Origin: Streptomyces tailanensis
Lineage (GTDB): Bacteria; Actinomycetota; Actinomycetes; Streptomycetales; Streptomycetaceae
Direction: 5' to 3'
DNA: 54,410 bases
Assembly: GCF_008386495.1 (NCBI RefSeq)
Contig: NZ_VTHJ01000067.1
Span: forward strand, 1 to 54,410
This document shows positions 41,936 through 51,500 of the stretch, piece by piece. The translations under genes were made by a program, and so were the position numbers. The stretch's first letter is position 1; each line of letters opens with the position of its first letter. The notes below the pieces were generated by a model. That model did no database searches and was not told the DNA's origin. It saw only the letters and a list, made by a program, of their open reading frames with translations.

Positions 41936-42244
41936 TGCTGCGCGGCTGGCCGAGATCTCCTCTTTGGTCCACTGTCTGGCCCAGATGACGGTGTTGTTGC
42001 GGATCCAGTAGTGGGACTTGCAGGGGAAGCTCCAGTTTCCGATGGAGGGGTGCAGGGAGACCGATACCCCGTCGAGGGTCAGCTTCCATTCTCGGGGCGC
42101 GAGGGGGGTGACGACCTCGTAGCCGCAGCCACAGCAGCACAAGTGGGCGACCAGAGCGTGAGGGAAGGAGATGTACACCACGTCCTGGGTCAATTTCTCC
42201 GGGAAGTGGTCGATGAACATGTGTGTCAGCCGGACGTCCGTCAC
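41816..42244 (-). CDS. DUF6527 family protein, C-terminus fused to IS remnant
   Basis: The protein is 142 residues from GTG 42242-42244, overlapping the E1 stop by four bases (GTGA). Residues 1-102 match DUF6527 proteins of ubiquitin-like operons: a Cys-rich strand (HLCCCGCGYEVVTPL), then WKLTLDGVSVSLHPSIGNWS and FPCKSHYWIRNNTVIWARQW. Cysteines 36-40 and 75 with His78 may bind metal or be catalytic. From about residue 103 (nt 41,935 downward) the frame reads antisense through an IS110 fragment, so the natural C-terminus, expected to be a short helix, is replaced by about 40 foreign residues. Activity may be retained because the core is whole. Confidence 0.75.
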   Translation of the reverse strand: MTDVRLTHMFIDHFPEKLTQDVVYISFPHALVAHLCCCGCGYEVVTPLAPREWKLTLDGVSVSLHPSIGNWSFPCKSHYWIRNNTVIWARQWTKEEISASRAASRATNQPARRTKPPVSAQSAAASCLAFRWWAALRKRKPR

Positions 42245-43425
42245 GTCGTGTCCTCGTTGGTGAGGATGTTCCCGTCAAGCTGGTAGACGCTGTGGTGTTC
42301 GTGCTCAAGGTCGGCGTAGAAGCCACAGAGCTTCTTCCACTTCACCACTGCGAGGGCGGCGTTGAGCGCGTTCAGATCGGCGATCTGGATATTGCGCGCG
42401 TACGCGTTGTGCTCGTCCCCGTCTGCGAAGGGAATCCGCTGCCGCTCGTGGATATGGCTGCGCTGGCCAGGAACGCTGGTGATTATACGCAGCAGTCCCG
42501 TCAGCGCGTCGTCGCCCTCGAGTATGCCCATACCCACGTCCACGAATGAGACGCCGTACTCCTCGAGTTGCTCGACCAACAGGCGCTTTGCTGCTCCCTG
42601 GTCGAGCGCCAGGAACACGAAGTCCATCTCGCGCAACTCTTCGGCGCTCGTTTCATCGACGAACACCGGGCGCGGTACGATGCCGTACCGCATCTTCCCG
42701 TAAAGGGCGGCGTAGTAGTCGACCTTCAGCGGTGCGCCCTCTAGTTCCTCCGCGGAAGCCGCGCCGGGTGCCCGGAAGGCGTTGTGCTGAAGGAAACGGT
42801 CGCCGTCGAACAGATGGATTCGCGCGACCGGGGTCTTGGCGACCAAATCCAAGATGTAGGCGCCGGTGCCGCCCAGACCGACGATCGCCACATCCTCAAT
42901 CGAGGCCAGACGCTGCGTGGTTGTTCCGATGCCGGCCCGGCTGGAGGCGGTGTCGGCGTAGCGGAAGACGCAGTCTTGCGGTTCGCCGGGCACCACTCTG
43001 TACGTGCGCGCCGTTGCTTCGGGGTTCAGTTCCTGGGCGGGGGAGGACAGGATCGCCGCGTAAGCGGTCACCTTCTCGTAGTAGTCGTTGTACACGCCTG
43101 TGCCGACCGGCTTGCTGGAGAACATGAAGGTCGTCCGCACACCGGCCAGCACCGAGCCGGACGGCCCGTTGATGAGCTGGTTGAGTGGCTGTCCCTTGTG
43201 GTCGCACGGGGTGTCGCCGCTGAAGTAGACCACGTGCGTGCTCGGGGCCCGGGTGATGTCGCCAGCCAGTGTCAGCTCGGACACGAGGATCCCGAACCGC
43301 ACCGTGCGATCCCCGGCCACGTAGGGGATGTGGGTGACGATCAGGTGGCCGTCCTTCACGTCGATCTCGAAGCCCTCCTCTTGGAGGCGCTTCAGGTCGG
43401 GGCTACGACTTGTCAGTGGCGACAA
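42241..43425 (-). CDS. ThiF/E1-like adenylyltransferase with N-terminal DUF6791 domain
   Basis: The 394-residue protein starts at TTG 43425, overlapping the Ubl gene by 23 bp. Residues 10-140 form a DUF6791 domain (DLKRLQEEGFEIDVKDGHL, HIPYV, then HVVYFSGDTPCDHKGQPL with Cys74). The E1 domain from about 175 has the ATP-binding DVAIVGLGGTGAYILDLVAK (183-188 GLGGTG), the ribose-contacting aspartate in HLFDGDRFLQHNAFRAPGA and LALDQGAAKRLLVEQL. E1 enzymes adenylate the C-terminus of a ubiquitin-like protein and pass it on as a thioester or similar. The N-terminal domain may provide the E2-like step, with Cys74 as a candidate; this is inference. No zinc CxxC pairs were seen. Confidence 0.88.
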   Translation of the reverse strand: MSPLTSRSPDLKRLQEEGFEIDVKDGHLIVTHIPYVAGDRTVRFGILVSELTLAGDITRAPSTHVVYFSGDTPCDHKGQPLNQLINGPSGSVLAGVRTTFMFSSKPVGTGVYNDYYEKVTAYAAILSSPAQELNPEATARTYRVVPGEPQDCVFRYADTASSRAGIGTTTQRLASIEDVAIVGLGGTGAYILDLVAKTPVARIHLFDGDRFLQHNAFRAPGAASAEELEGAPLKVDYYAALYGKMRYGIVPRPVFVDETSAEELREMDFVFLALDQGAAKRLLVEQLEEYGVSFVDVGMGILEGDDALTGLLRIITSVPGQRSHIHERQRIPFADGDEHNAYARNIQIADLNALNAALAVVKWKKLCGFYADLEHEHHSVYQLDGNILTNEDTT

Positions 43426-43678
43426 CGGTGAACACCGTCCCGTTCTTGATCTCGACGCTGCCCCCGGCGGTCAGGGTGCCGTCGGCCGGCTTCTGGTGGG
43501 CGTGCCGGAAGCTCACCGTGATGAGGATGTTCGGGCCCGACGGGACCGGGTCGAAGGCCAGCTGGACCACCTCCTCGAAGGTCAGGGTGTCCTTGTGGAC
43601 GGTCTTCTCGCGCGTGTTCACGAGGATCTTGTACTCGCGCCGGTGGGCTACGTCTGGGGCGGTGGAGATGTCAGGCAT
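43403..43678 (-). CDS. Ubiquitin-like modifier (multiubiquitin domain)
   Basis: This 91-residue protein starts at ATG 43678 with AGAGG eight bases upstream. After a short tail it carries one beta-grasp domain of the multiubiquitin family: YKILVNTREKTVHKDTLTFE, VVQLAFDPVP, ILITVSFRHA, and the diagnostic ending GTLTAGGSVEIKNGTVFTVV followed by ATDKS. The family often has two or more copies; here there is one. The C-terminus ends in Lys-Ser and lacks Gly-Gly, as is usual for this family. It is the first gene of a three-gene operon with E1 and DUF6527 and is the presumed protein attached to targets. Confidence 0.87.
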   Translation of the reverse strand: MPDISTAPDVAHRREYKILVNTREKTVHKDTLTFEEVVQLAFDPVPSGPNILITVSFRHAHQKPADGTLTAGGSVEIKNGTVFTVVATDKS

Positions 43679-43694
43679 CGCGCATCCTCTGCTC

Positions 43695-43718
43695 GGTTTC
43701 ACTGAATACAATGAAACC
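43695..43718. promoter_or_regulatory. Inverted repeat in the Ubl/GHKL divergent promoter
   Basis: GGTTTCACTGAATAC plus AATGAAACC form an inverted repeat with 7-bp perfect outer arms (GGTTTCA/TGAAACC), 17 bp upstream of the Ubl start. A related CAATGAAA occurs next to the start of the STAS-like/wHTH gene (about 44,680). It is a candidate operator for that wHTH protein. Confidence 0.45.
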
Positions 43719-43804
43719 GTATCACGGGTCACCAGAGACACACGCGACACGCCCAAACGGGTGACGCACTTACCGGGGTGGCCCTCCTGGCATCCTGATA
43801 TGCC

Positions 43805-44656
43805 GTGCTACTCGAACTCGCCGGACGGCATCCGCTCCTCCGCGCTGACCTGACTCCCGAGCGCCGCGCCGACCAGGTCGTCACGATCGACGCCACGCGC
43901 CTGCGGTTCATCAGCCCTCTCGACCTCACCGCCGTTGCCGCACTCGCTCACGCCACCGCCGTCGCCTCCAGCAAGAGCGTCCTGCGCCTGCCCTCCGACC
44001 CCCGTGTCACCTCCTACTTGCAGCGGATGGACCTCCTCGCCCAGCTTCCCGAAAGCACCATTGCGGTCGGAGCCGTTCCGTTCGACGTCCGCAGCGACCA
44101 CCACACCACCCTCCTCGAGACGACTCTGCTGACCCCAGAGACCGCCCCCGACGTTAGTGAGCGCATCGGACTGCTCGCCCTGGCCAATCTCGGCGCGTCC
44201 CCAGGCGCTCGGGTCGCCCGCAGTGTCGGCGAACTCATCGACAACGCCGTTAGTCACGGTCACGGCCAAGCGGGTGCCTATATCGCCGCCCAGGCGTACA
44301 CCGGAAAGACCACCGGAACCCGGCGTCTGGAAGTGGCCATATGTGACAACGGCATTGGCGTCCTCGCCCACCTGTGCCGAAATCCTGACCACGCTGGTTT
44401 GACGGACAGTGAAACCGCACTCCGCCAGGCCCTCCAACCCGGCATCAGCGGCACCCGGGACAGCCGCGGCAACGGACTGCCCGACCTGCTCCGTCAGGCC
44501 GGCACCACCGGTCCGACCCGGCTCGTTGTGCGCAGCGGAAGCGGGCTGGTGCGCGCTGCCCGGCACCGCACCGGGATGCGAACCGTCAGCACCCTCGCCG
44601 CGGCGATGCCCATACAGGGCACCTGGGCATGGCTGAGAGTTTCATTTGCGCCGTAA
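43805..44656 (+). CDS. STAS-like plus GHKL ATPase protein
   Basis: The 283-residue protein starts at GTG 43805. Residues 1-100 look like a STAS-type fold (VVTIDATRLRFISPLDLTAV, with LRLPSDPRVTSYLQRMDL). Residues 115-280 are a GHKL/HATPase domain: N-box VGELIDNAVSHGHG, G1 box VAICDNGIGVLAHL and G2-like GTRDSRGNGLPDLLRQAG. There is no phospho-acceptor histidine, so it resembles anti-sigma-type or defence-associated ATPases rather than sensor kinases. It is followed 15 bp later by a STAS-like/wHTH gene and is divergent from the Ubl operon. A partner-switch control pair is inferred. Confidence 0.78.
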   Translation: MLLELAGRHPLLRADLTPERRADQVVTIDATRLRFISPLDLTAVAALAHATAVASSKSVLRLPSDPRVTSYLQRMDLLAQLPESTIAVGAVPFDVRSDHHTTLLETTLLTPETAPDVSERIGLLALANLGASPGARVARSVGELIDNAVSHGHGQAGAYIAAQAYTGKTTGTRRLEVAICDNGIGVLAHLCRNPDHAGLTDSETALRQALQPGISGTRDSRGNGLPDLLRQAGTTGPTRLVVRSGSGLVRAARHRTGMRTVSTLAAAMPIQGTWAWLRVSFAP

Positions 44657-44671
44657 CCTCAGTATGCTTCA

Positions 44672-45232
44672 ATGGCTTCAATGAAAACGACGAGGCAAGG
44701 AACAATCACCTTCCCCGTACAGCCCTACGGGCAGTTCCTCTTCACGCGAGCAGCAGGCGCCACAGCACGAGCTGACCTGGAAGAGCGTCTGCGACGCTCT
44801 GACGCCCAGGCCCTGCTGACCATCGACTTCACCGGCGTCACAGCAATGACCAACAGCTTCGCGGACGAGTTCCTCGGCAAGTTCTACACACTCCTCGCAG
44901 CAGAAAACGCTGTCGAAGCCGTGCAACTCGGGGGCTTGAACGAAGAGACCCGCGACGCAGTCAACGTATGCCTCCAACGGCGCAAGCAGTTCGCCGTGGA
45001 TGCGGAGAGCCGCACTCTCCTCGGAGACGCAGAAGTCCTGGCTGACACCTATAGGTGTGCCCGCGAACTCAACACGTTCCGTGCGGCCGAGCTTGCCGAG
45101 GAACTGCATATCTCCCTGCCCAACGCGAACAACCGACTCAAGCGTCTCCTCGAAGCAGGAGCGCTCAGGCGTGAACGCTCAGCAGGCCCCGATCGAGGCG
45201 GTAAGGAATTCATCTACAGCGTGCCTGCCTGA
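44672..45232 (+). CDS. STAS-like DUF4325 domain protein with C-terminal winged helix
   Basis: The protein has 186 residues; ATG 44684 is an alternative start four codons later. Residues ~10-115 are a DUF4325 STAS-like domain with the diagnostic LTIDFTGVTAMTNSFADEFL followed by GKFYTLLAAE. Residues 125-186 form a winged helix (TFRAAELAEELHISLPNANN, RLKRLLEAGALRRE). DUF4325 proteins are usually encoded beside a GHKL ATPase, as here. The fused wHTH suggests that the pair converts a signal into DNA binding, perhaps at the palindrome of the divergent promoter. Base composition is lower in GC than the flanking genes. Confidence 0.8.
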   Translation: MASMKTTRQGTITFPVQPYGQFLFTRAAGATARADLEERLRRSDAQALLTIDFTGVTAMTNSFADEFLGKFYTLLAAENAVEAVQLGGLNEETRDAVNVCLQRRKQFAVDAESRTLLGDAEVLADTYRCARELNTFRAAELAEELHISLPNANNRLKRLLEAGALRRERSAGPDRGGKEFIYSVPA

Positions 45233-45365
45233 CGGGTTTATCAGGAGTCAGGTGTAGTTCGTCCGATTGGCGTACGGGTGCCGACGAAAACGAGAACCGA
45301 TCGGCAACCGAGGCGGTCCATCAGCTATTCGTAGGGTAGAACGGCAATTCCCGGCTCTTCCATGA

Positions 45366-45632
45366 CCCCGCTACATCAGCGACGAGAACACCAGCATCGG
45401 CTTCGCCCCGCACGAAGGCGTGATGCATGTGTGGGCGACCAAGCCCGAGTGGGACCAGAGCACGCGGGAAAATTGGGGGCAGGTTGCCGCAGGTGTGGCG
45501 TGCCAGTCAATCCTCACCGAATCCCGCGCCCGGCCGGAATGGGGCTACGCCCAGTACGCGGTTGCGGTCCTCGACGGCGCCGGCGGTACGGACTTTCTAC
45601 GCTGGGGTTCCGTCGGCAGTTGCGCGAGCTGA
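45366..45632 (+). pseudogene. Truncated hypothetical gene
   Basis: After a stop at 45,363 the frame reads PRYISDENTSIGFAPHEGVM, then HVWATKPEWDQSTRENWGQ and EWGYAQYAVAVLDGAGGTDFLR to the stop. It has regular protein character and resembles a short actinobacterial hypothetical lacking its N-terminal part. The only internal starts (GTG 45417, ATG 45420) would leave about 70 residues. It is probably a 5'-deleted remnant; the family is not identified. Confidence 0.4.
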
Positions 45633-45895
45633 CCCTCCTCACATTTCGGTCCAGGAGCCGATGTTGATGCAGCGGCTGAGTATCAGGCACCTACGGGCGG
45701 CCCCCTGCTGGCCGCAGGGTTCGCTCCCTACCTGTGCGGAACGCCTAGCAGGTTCTGCGCTTCCGTGCCAGCGGCGGAGATCTACTCCGGCCCTATGGCG
45801 GGTGCATCGTGCCTGGGTGAGGTGTGGCCCGCCTCGGCCGTACCCGCCAGCGATGAGGGGTGCAGCCGAGGCTATTGGGTTTGCCGGGGTGGGTC
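45633..45895. other. Intergenic region, no gene seen
   Basis: The 263 bp between the remnant and the end of the pPIWI-RE gene contain no supported gene. Long minus-strand frames passing through are antisense shadows of the pPIWI-RE gene. No clear terminator was found. Confidence 0.4.
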
Positions 45896-48538
45896 CTATA
45901 CGAGGTACTCGGTCATGAGATCGGCGCAGTGGATGAGCCAGGGCCAGACAGTGCCGTTGGTGGTGTGCAGGACAGAGCGCCGCAGGGCCTGGACGTACAT
46001 GGCGAGTTCGGCGGGATCGTCGCCGTCCTGGAGGAAGGCGGTGACGATCTCCAATGGTCGGGGGTTGTGTACGGACCAGGTGGCGTCCTGGGGGCGTGCG
46101 GGGTCGAGTTTGGTGACATCGAGCGGGGTCTGGTTTTGGGCGGGGCGGGGGTTGAGTCCGTAGAAGACGGTGTCGCTGTGCTGGACGAGGCCGCTGAAGC
46201 GTCCGTTTCCGGGGGTACGTTGCTGGGCTTGTTCGTCGTAGGGGACGCCGAAGAGTTGGGCGACTGCGGCGCGGTCGGCGGCCTCGCGGAGCCGGATGAT
46301 GCGTAGGCCAGGCAGGTCGTCGGGTTTGCGCGGGGTGGGGATTGATTCGGGTTGATCCAGGCGGGTGCCGGGCGCGTGGACGGCGCCGGGGGTGAGATGG
46401 GTGTCCTGGAGCCAGGGCCAGATGTCGCGGTTGCGCAGGGTGGCGGCGCGGGCGAGGAAGATCCGGTCGGTGGTGCTGTCTGGGGCCAGGGCCTGGCGGA
46501 GGAAGTCGACGAGAGCCGGGCGCTCGCGGTAGGCGTTGATGCGGCCGCGTTTGTCGGTGAGGACTAGGGGGAGCTGGGTGAAGGGGATTTCGGGTTCGTA
46601 GCGGCTGCCTCGGGTGGGCATGAGCTGTGCGGTGGGTGCGGTGCCGGGTCGGGCGCGCAGGATCATCGGGACGCACTGGTTGCCAGGGGCGGGCGGCATC
46701 CACAGGGTGATCAGCTCGAAGGGGCCCGTGATGCCGGGAGGTTGGGGCAGGTCGGGAAGGTAGCCGATCTGGCGCAGGGCGTCGAGCGCGGAGGCGGCGG
46801 CGCGTTCGATGTCGCTGGAGCGAAGGTCGGTTCCGGGATAGCGCTTGACCTTGCTGGCTTTGTCGGGGGCAGGGAGGACGGGGCGCATGCACTGCACCCG
46901 CCGTCCCAGCGCAGGCAGGGTCGCCTTGAACGAGGTTTTCGGGTCGAGGAGTTGGTTGCGGCCGAAGTAGTGCTGGTCCTCAAGTTCGATGACCGCAGCC
47001 CGCAGGGCAGCAGTGCGCGGGACGTGGTCGTGGATCTGCTGGGTATGGGCGGCGCGGGCCTGGTCGTCCTCAGCGCGGCGCACGGCGCGATCAGGATGGG
47101 CGGAACGAGACGTTCCACCGGTGAGGGTGCCGGGATCGTAGGGGTGCACGGTGAGGCTGTAGTCCTCGCCGGTGTAGGTGGCCGGGCTGTAGGCGGACTC
47201 GGATGGTTCAGGGGCGAGTTGGAGTTTTTCGGTGAGGGCGAGGTGGAGGGCCTGGCGGGTGCGGGGCGATGTGGTCCAGTGCTCCAGGTGGTAGTGGGGG
47301 CGGGGGCCGGCCGGGATGCGGGCGGAGGGTGGCGGGAGGGCGCGGGTGCGGGCGGGGGCCTTGCGGGTGGCTGCGATCGGGATCAGGCCGAGCGGGGCGA
47401 AGAGCGGGGTGAGGGCGTCGAAGACCTCCAGGTGGTCGCGCGGCTGGTAGCCGGGGGCCGCCGGGTGCTCGGCACTTTTGCGGACAGCCGGCGTTGCCTC
47501 AGGGTGTTCGGGCAGCGAGTAGCGCATGCCGGTGCTGTGTGTGGCCCACGCGGCGACGGACTGCTCGGTGCTGGTGGCCAGCGAGGCGGGATCGGTGCGC
47601 AGGGTGTCGGGCGCGGGGTAGCGGGGGCGGGAGAGCAGCGCCAGGAGACGGGAGATGCGTGGCGACCAGGCCAGGCGGGGACCGTCGCTGGTGTGCTGGA
47701 GGGTGAGTTCGGCCTGGACGAGCATGCGGCGCTCGTGGGAGGTCAAGAAGCCGGTGTCGGTGTGGAGGAGGGCACTGAGGGTGGCGGCCTTGTCACCTCG
47801 GCGCGGGACGTAGCTCATCGGGAGGGCGGCGAAGCGGGCCATGTGGAGGTCGGCGTGCACGCGGACCTGGGGGTCGCCGGGGATGGTTTCCAGGTGGAAC
47901 TCGATGTAGTGCGTGTACAGGCCGTGGGCGCCGGTGCGGTCGGTGAGCGCGATGGGCGGGCCGAGGTATACGCGGCGGCGGTTGTCGGGCTGGGTGGGGC
48001 CGAGCCAGCCGGTGTAGTCGTGGCCGGCAAGGGTGAGGCCGGTGGTGGTGATGTGTTCGGCGAGCAGGCTGGGCAGCAGGGACCAGACCGGTTCGGCCGG
48101 GTTGGCGGTGTTGTTGGGATGCACGTGGGCGCGAGCGAGGTGGGCGAGGTTGAGGTCGTCGCTTTGCCATTGCACGGGGTGTTCGCCTAGGAGGGCTTCC
48201 CAGTCGGTATTGGGCAGGTGGGGGGCGACGTCAGACGCGGCCCAGGCGGCGACGGCCAGGTCGAAGGGGGCGGCGGGCTCGGCGGTGGCCCGCAGCGCGT
48301 GCGGTGATTCGAGATGATGGCTCAGGGCGGTGATGCGGGGATCGAAGGCGGGCAGCAGGGCGGACAGGCTGCGGGTGGGCAGACTGCCGGCGCTGTGGCG
48401 TCCGGGGCGGGTCTCCCAGACGGTGCGCAGATGGCGCAGCCAGGGAGCGGGGATGGCGGCCGAGCGGGTGTGCACGGTGAGTTCGGCGTCGTGGGCGAAG
48501 ACGAAGACGGCGGACTGCTGCCGGGGGTAGTGGGGCAT
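45896..48538 (-). CDS. pPIWI-RE family protein (prokaryotic Argonaute/PIWI relative)
   Basis: The protein is 880 residues from ATG 48538, one base after the helicase stop (TGACATG). The N-terminal ~350 residues correspond to the pPIWI-RE N-terminal module. The MID-like part includes RVQCMRPVLPAPDKASKVKR and SDIERAAASALDALRQIGYL. The RNase H-like PIWI domain (about 640-880) includes INAYRERPALVDFLRQAL, the hallmark LRNRDIWPWLQDTHLTP, LPGLRIIRLREAADRAAVAQ and DTVFYGLNPRP. The family is named for conserved Arg and Glu residues and was predicted to use RNA-guided or RNA-DNA targeting with the helicase and REase beside it. This is the third gene of a three-gene operon. Confidence 0.88.
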   Translation of the reverse strand: MPHYPRQQSAVFVFAHDAELTVHTRSAAIPAPWLRHLRTVWETRPGRHSAGSLPTRSLSALLPAFDPRITALSHHLESPHALRATAEPAAPFDLAVAAWAASDVAPHLPNTDWEALLGEHPVQWQSDDLNLAHLARAHVHPNNTANPAEPVWSLLPSLLAEHITTTGLTLAGHDYTGWLGPTQPDNRRRVYLGPPIALTDRTGAHGLYTHYIEFHLETIPGDPQVRVHADLHMARFAALPMSYVPRRGDKAATLSALLHTDTGFLTSHERRMLVQAELTLQHTSDGPRLAWSPRISRLLALLSRPRYPAPDTLRTDPASLATSTEQSVAAWATHSTGMRYSLPEHPEATPAVRKSAEHPAAPGYQPRDHLEVFDALTPLFAPLGLIPIAATRKAPARTRALPPPSARIPAGPRPHYHLEHWTTSPRTRQALHLALTEKLQLAPEPSESAYSPATYTGEDYSLTVHPYDPGTLTGGTSRSAHPDRAVRRAEDDQARAAHTQQIHDHVPRTAALRAAVIELEDQHYFGRNQLLDPKTSFKATLPALGRRVQCMRPVLPAPDKASKVKRYPGTDLRSSDIERAAASALDALRQIGYLPDLPQPPGITGPFELITLWMPPAPGNQCVPMILRARPGTAPTAQLMPTRGSRYEPEIPFTQLPLVLTDKRGRINAYRERPALVDFLRQALAPDSTTDRIFLARAATLRNRDIWPWLQDTHLTPGAVHAPGTRLDQPESIPTPRKPDDLPGLRIIRLREAADRAAVAQLFGVPYDEQAQQRTPGNGRFSGLVQHSDTVFYGLNPRPAQNQTPLDVTKLDPARPQDATWSVHNPRPLEIVTAFLQDGDDPAELAMYVQALRRSVLHTTNGTVWPWLIHCADLMTEYLV

Positions 48539-48539
48539 G

Positions 48540-51500
48540 TCAGTTTCCCAGGTCGATGGTGGCGTACAGGTGCCCGGCCAGACCCCAACAGGCGTCCTGC
48601 ACGGCGTAGTTGAGGCGTTCGGCCGCCGAGACGTCGGGGCGGGGGGCGGTGAGCATGCGGTCAAGCAGGTGCTGGGTGGCGACTAGGAGGCTGGTGCGCT
48701 CGGTGTCGGGTGCGGTTTCGTCGCGGTCTGCGGTGCGCGGGGCCCAGGCGGCGTCGCACAGGTAGACGAGGACGGGGACGTCCCCGCGGATGCCGCGGCC
48801 GGCGGTCTGGTAGGTGGAGATCAGTTGGTTCCCGGCGAAGGCGTCGCGGAGTCTTTGTTCGGCCAGGCGGGAGAAGAGCACTGGCTGGCCGAACAGGCTC
48901 CAGGTGGCGCGGGCCCCGTGACGCAGTCGGCGGGCGAGATCGTCGGCATCTGTGCCAGGGACGGACAGGTCGGCGGGGTCGGCCAGGCGGCGCATGGCGT
49001 CGGCGCCGAGCAGGGACAGGACGAACGATGAGTCGTCGCCCGGGGGGTGTGGCCGCACCAGGTAGAAGATCGCGCCGAGGGCGGCTTCGCGGCGGGCGTT
49101 GAGGAGGTTGTGGCCGCGTTGGATGGTGCCTTCGGCGGCGACGAGGATGTCGGCGCCGGTGGCGGGGAAGGTGGCGACCTGGCGGCGGGCGATTCCATAG
49201 GGGCCGGGGGTGTCGCCGTCGCGGACCACGTGCCGCGCGGTGTACGGGGTGCGTAGGTTGATGTAGGCGGCGACGGTTTCGGCATCGCGGGTGCTGAGCA
49301 CGGTGAACAGCACCTGCTTGCGGCCCTCGGCCAGCAGCTGGCGCACCTGGGCGAGCAGGTCGATGGTGGCCCCGGGCCGGGGCAGACACAGCGCGGCGGT
49401 GTTCTGCAGCAGGGCCTGGGCGCGGCGCTCGGGATCGCCACCCGTGCCGGAGACGAACACCGGACGGCCTTGGGCGGTGTATCCCGGGCGTAGGAACATC
49501 CGGGAGGCGGCCAGGGCGGCGCGGGAGGACTTGGGGGTGCGCAGCACGAGGCCGACGGGAAGATCGATGTGGAATTTCGGCGCCGCCGGGGCATGGGACG
49601 TCGCTGAGGCAAGGACAGTGTTGGGGCCGTCGATGCCCTCTGGGGACAGCAGGTCGTGCAGGTGGTACAGGAGCCAGCGGCCCACGCCGCGCAGCCAAAG
49701 GATGCGCAGGGAGCCGCTGTCACCGTTGGGGGTGGGCTGCCATTCCAGCGACATCAGGTTCCCGGCGGGCTGTTCGGGGACGAATGCCAGCAGTTCACGG
49801 GGCGGCTGGTCCTTGAGGAACCCGGCTTCTTCGTCCACGTCCAGGGCGAGGTCCGCATTGACGGCCGGGTAGAGCTTGGCCATCTCGAAGAACGTCGTGG
49901 TGATCCGGGCCGCCCAGATACCGGCCTGCAGCAAACGGGCCCACTGCAGTTCGCGTGGTTCGGGTTGGCCAATCGCCTCGCCGTCTTCGGGGTGGTCTTC
50001 TGCCTCGATGCCGTCGGTCGCATCGGTGTCGGTGGGGCCATCGGAGAGGACGGTTTCGGGGGCGCCGCACTGGCGCAGCCACGCGAGCGCTGCGACATCC
50101 GGGTGAGAGGTGCCGTCATGGGCGGAGGTCATGGCCTCCAGCAGGGGCGCGAGGTCGCTGGGCGGCGGGTCCATGGACTCGGCGGCGAGTGGTTGCAGCC
50201 TTGCTTCGAAAAAATCCTGTGCCTGGTCTTCGAGTTGGGGCGACTTCTGGTGCTCGGAGCGTTCCCCCAGACCGTGGAGGGCGCGGGCCAGGTGGCGTAG
50301 CAGCGTGTGGCCGCTGAAGGGGCCCCGGCCCAACATGTCGCGCAGCGGCGCCCCCTCCTCATCGACCAGCAGCTGGTACAGGCGGATGCGGGCTTGGCCG
50401 TGACGGCGTTCGAGTTCCTCATAGCGTTGGACGTCGGGGTTGTTCAGGGGCAGGTGCCAGCGGTGGTCGAGGCTTTCGGCCACCGAATGCCGGGTGCGGG
50501 TGGACCAGCCGTCCCTCGGCGCGGTCAGCACCCGCTGCTGGAGGAAGGCGTTGTCCAGGTTGCGCTGGACGTCGTCGGCCTCGTCGACCAGGAGCAGGTC
50601 CAGATCGTGCTGGAACCGCTCGATGACGCGCATGTTCGCGGCTGACCAGCCGGCTTTGGAGTGGAGCATGCCGGCAGGTGTGGTGAGGATGACCTCGGCG
50701 TCGCCGAGGTCATGCAGGTCATGGTGGCGCGGGCAGCGGGAGAGCATCGGGCAGTCCCGCATCCCGCGCTTTCCGGCGACCTTCAATCTGCCGCGGCAGG
50801 GTCGGTCTTTCTCCTCCAGCGGCTCTCCGCCGATCAGTTGGTCGAGCAGGCACATGTCCACCGTGTAGCGAGCGGCCCCGTCGGCGTGGGTGGGGACGAG
50901 GGTGTCCTGGTCGTGAAGCGTGGTGCGCCAGTAGGCGGCCACGTGCTCGGAGCGGTTGCTGCGGCCGATCTGGGGCACCGCATTGATCCCCAGCGCGCGC
51001 AGAAATGCGGCCTTGGCGTACACGTCGGCGGCTGACGCCAGCAGGTAGCCGACGCGTAGACCGCGCCGCACGGCGAGCACGGTGAGCAGGTCCATGAGCG
51101 TGGACTTGCCGGAGTTCATCAGCCCGACCAGGTGGAGGACGCCGTCCAGGGCAAGCGGTCGGTCGTCGTCGGTGAGGTCGTCCAGGGTGCCGGCACCCGG
51201 GTCGGGGACGGCGAACTCTATGGCCGCTAGGCGCTGTGCCCAGTCGCGATTGGTGATGTGCGGCTGGTCCTGGAGGAGTTCGTCAACGGATGCGGCGACG
51301 GTGCGCAACTCGCCGCGGGTGAAGATGAACGGAGCACGGTGGCGCGAGGCCGCCGGATCCTGCAGCGTCAGAGGGGCGTCCGCAGGCAGCCATTCGGGCA
51401 GGTGCGCCGACTCCCAGGAGCCGTCGGCTCGCTCGAAAGAGACGGTTGATCCTACGGGTGCCGGACAGAAGGTGACCGGGGTGTAGGCGACCGTGGCCTT

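Noticed and set aside
45639..46892. Minus-strand open frame of 417 codons ending downstream of the pPIWI-RE gene
   Set aside because: It is an out-of-frame shadow of the pPIWI-RE gene, made of Arg/Pro/His repeats.
46742..48190. Plus-strand open frame of 482 codons
   Set aside because: It is antisense to the pPIWI-RE gene and glycine/valine-rich without recognisable motifs.
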